The notes beneath the pieces are model-generated. The model saw only the letters and a list, made by a program, of their open reading frames with translations. It was not told where the DNA came from and made no database searches. The position numbers were made by a program, and so were the translations under genes. From Muribaculaceae bacterium (GTDB taxonomy: Bacteria; Pseudomonadota; Alphaproteobacteria; Rs-D84): DNA of 22,678 nucleotides. Shown here piece by piece: positions 21,222-22,678 of the stretch (its first letter is position 1; each line of letters begins with the position of its first letter). The stretch is from contig JAMPEH010000027.1 in assembly GCA_023665245.1 (NCBI GenBank), positions 1-22,678 on the forward strand. The letters run 5' to 3'.

Positions 21222-21386
21222 TCACTCGTCGTTTTTCCTATTTCGTCTGTTCCTGTAGTACCTGCGCATCTGTTCACGCTTCTCACGGAACGCCTCGTGT
21301 ACGCTGACGAATACCAGCGCGGCGACCTCCGCAAGCAGCAGGATCACGAGCGCGGAACACAGGAAATTGAACACTTCATTAACCAT
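21222..21386 (-). CDS. Small single-pass membrane protein (54 aa)
   Basis: This short gene encodes an N-terminal hydrophobic helix (residues 5-28, with NFLCSALVILLLAEVAALVF) and a highly basic C-terminal tail rich in Arg and Lys (REKREQMRRYYRNRRNRK). The ATG at 21386 has GCGAGGTAAACGAAG before it. It sits between the DUF2815 and polymerase genes with 55-58 nt on each side and is in the same orientation, so it looks like a real small gene. The layout (membrane anchor plus basic cytoplasmic tail) would suit tethering DNA or a replication protein to the membrane; that is inference. Confidence 0.7.
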   Translation of the reverse strand: MVNEVFNFLCSALVILLLAEVAALVFVSVHEAFREKREQMRRYYRNRRNRKNDE

Positions 21387-21444
21387 CTTCGTTTACCTCG
21401 CTATGTGGCAGACGACGGTTACCCGCCGCCCGCCGAATCCGGGA

Positions 21445-22008
21445 TCAGTCGAGGAAGTCCTCGTCATCGTCAGCGAAATCATCCTCCGCACGGGTCTTAC
21501 CGCCGAGAGGCTCGCCGTCACGCATCTTCTGGAGATTGTTCAGACCGCAGGCGATACCCTTGTTGCCGTTGGAGTTGAACGCATAGAAATTGATGCTGGC
21601 GCGGCCGTAAACGCCGGAATACACCTCGGAGTGGTCGAGGATCGGCTGTCTGTCCGCATCCACGATGCCGGGAGCCGTTCCGGAGTTGGCGTTCACGAAG
21701 TAGGCATTGGCATACGCCTCGTCGTCGGGACGTTCCAGATCGCCGTCACGCAGGGGAGTCTTCAGAACCGAGAGCGCGGGGACGGTCTTGCCGTTGCCCT
21801 TGAGCTTGGATTCGCCCTCCTCGTAGGCCGCCTGGATAGCCGCCTTGATCTTCTCGACGGTCTTGGTATCGGACTTCGGGATGATGAGGCTCACGCTGAA
21901 CTTCGGCGCACCGCCGTTGATGCTCTTCGCCTCCCAGACATTCGCATAGCTCCATCTGGTGTTGGGACCGGTGATAACCTTGGTGGGATTTACAAAATTC
22001 TTTGACAT
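21445..22008 (-). CDS. DUF2815 family protein (probable ssDNA-binding)
   Basis: This 187-residue protein matches DUF2815: it opens with TKVITGPNTRWSYANVWE, has FSVSLIIPKSDTKTVEKI, a central YFVNANSG stretch, GVYGRASINFYAFN and an acidic tail (EDDFADDDEDFLD). DUF2815 proteins are predicted OB-fold single-strand-binding proteins of phages; the acidic tail, as in SSB, would contact partners. The ATG at 22008 is 13 nt after the DUF2800 stop with AAGGAGGACAATACC before it. The DUF2800-DUF2815-polymerase order is a recurrent phage replication set. Confidence 0.93.
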   Translation of the reverse strand: MSKNFVNPTKVITGPNTRWSYANVWEAKSINGGAPKFSVSLIIPKSDTKTVEKIKAAIQAAYEEGESKLKGNGKTVPALSVLKTPLRDGDLERPDDEAYANAYFVNANSGTAPGIVDADRQPILDHSEVYSGVYGRASINFYAFNSNGNKGIACGLNNLQKMRDGEPLGGKTRAEDDFADDDEDFLD

Positions 22009-22021
22009 GGTATTGTCCTCC

Positions 22022-22678
22022 TTAATCTTCTTTGAAATCTTCTGCTGCCGTATTCATTACCGGACGCTTGTCCGTGATCGGCACTAATGTGGGTTTGCCC
22101 TGCGGCTTATAGGTAAGGGAGCCGAGCAGCTCCTCAAACTTCCCTTTGCCGAGGAGTTTCGTCATCGCCGTGATGCCCAGAACCTTGTGTTCGTAGGGAT
22201 CGTATCCGGCGTCCTGCACCGTCTGCGCGACGGCATCATCGTTTGTGTACTTCCTGTTGGAACGGCCCTCGACCACCTTCCAGTCCTGCCACTTCTTTCC
22301 CTGCAGAGCCGCCTGGAGAGCAAATTCCTTGACGTCGCCTGCCCAGGAAACCAGCTCGTCCGCCCTTGCGAGGATCGCCTCGATCTCGGCATCCTCCAGG
22401 TTGGCCGGCGGCTCGAAGTCGTAGCGGGCAAGCTCCAGGTTGTGTTCCGCCCGTTTCCTGCAGGTAGCTTTCACCTTGCAGAACTGGCAGTGTTCCCCGG
22501 CGCAGTATTCGCCCTCGCCCTTTGCGGCAAGCTGCGCTGTCGGTGCAAGCACCTCTTTTGCCCAGGTGAGCAGTTCATCCTTGGAGATGGTGTATGTGCT
22601 GACGTTCTCGCGCCTTGGCTGGAAGATGGTCATGGATACCGTATCGATATCGTAGATACCGTCAAACAGCGCCAGCGC
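22022..22678 (-). CDS. DUF2800 family protein (partial, N-terminus beyond window)
   Basis: The frame is open to the right edge; 218 C-terminal residues are visible. DUF2800 proteins are predicted PD-(D/E)xK nucleases, Cas4/RecB-like, of phage replication or recombination modules. Seen: GEYCAGEHCQFCKVKATCRKRA, a Cys-rich iron-sulphur or zinc site typical of these proteins, followed by helical text and the end TDKRPVMNTAAEDFKED. The catalytic Asp/Glu part would lie before or around the window edge, for example in ALFDGIYDIDTVS. The ATG at 22633 is internal. Confidence 0.9.
   Translation of the reverse strand, partial: ALALFDGIYDIDTVSMTIFQPRRENVSTYTISKDELLTWAKEVLAPTAQLAAKGEGEYCAGEHCQFCKVKATCRKRAEHNLELARYDFEPPANLEDAEIEAILARADELVSWAGDVKEFALQAALQGKKWQDWKVVEGRSNRKYTNDDAVAQTVQDAGYDPYEHKVLGITAMTKLLGKGKFEELLGSLTYKPQGKPTLVPITDKRPVMNTAAEDFKED

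Noticed and set aside
21167..21334. Longer start for the DNA polymerase
   Set aside because: The added residues are basic and unlike the family, and the extension would overlap the small membrane gene; the ATG at 21166 has a better ribosome site and begins just before the exonuclease motif.
1..22678. tRNA genes, insertion sequences, integrase or attachment sites
   Set aside because: I saw no cloverleaf, transposase or recombinase motifs and no terminal repeats; gaps are short and accounted for.

Overview
The window is one continuous block of a tailed-phage (siphovirus, HK97-type packaging) genome, either prophage or free phage. Every credible gene is on the minus strand, so the genome reads from the right edge to the left. 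GGAGG-type ribosome sites, the gene families (DUF2800, DUF2815, VapE-type primase-helicase, P27-type small terminase, DUF4314, amidoligase, the 'virulence-related protein' family) and the fairly GC-rich sequence point to a Clostridia host (Lachnospiraceae or Oscillospiraceae type). That host is an inference. No integrase, lysogeny switch, tRNA or attachment site lies in the window.

Right third (22678 to about 12135), replication. In order of transcription: a partial DUF2800 nuclease-like protein, a DUF2815 probable ssDNA-binding protein, an unlisted 54-residue single-helix membrane protein, a family A DNA polymerase and a strong intrinsic terminator. Then come three tightly overlapping genes (114-aa unknown, DUF4406-like, 295-aa unknown) and the primase-helicase. 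A roughly 300-bp non-coding region holds ten TGTCC/GGACA motifs, inverted repeats and an AT-rich core; it is a candidate origin and/or operator. Next are a YozE-SAM-like protein, a VRR-NUC nuclease and a SNF2-type helicase, three genes overlapping end to start. A small helix-turn-helix protein, probably the late-gene regulator, closes the module.

Middle and left (12094 to 1), packaging with a large insertion of accessory genes. An extended -10 promoter and a 12-bp leader hairpin precede an HNH endonuclease. A GC-rich 142-bp gap (candidate cos region) separates it from the small terminase. The large terminase and portal do not follow directly. About 8.2 kb lies between them: a short SAM synthetase, a ParB-MTase, a C5-cytosine methyltransferase with about 400 extra residues of degenerate repeats, then four short transcription units. 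These units are (D) 'virulence-related protein' + DUF4314, (C) amidoligase + gamma-glutamylcyclotransferase-like protein + zinc ribbon, (B) a 158-aa conserved protein and (A) a 92-aa conserved protein. Each unit is preceded by a copy of the same intergenic element, which reads as a promoter with identical 17-bp spacing; in three copies a stem-loop lies just upstream. The units therefore look like individually promoted 'moron' cassettes. Large terminase and the start of the portal gene complete the window.

The most interesting parts are the promoter-bearing cassette array, the amidoligase/cyclotransferase pair whose amidoligase shares a C-terminal module with the neighbouring 'virulence' protein, the SAM synthetase plus two-methyltransferase set, and the candidate origin.
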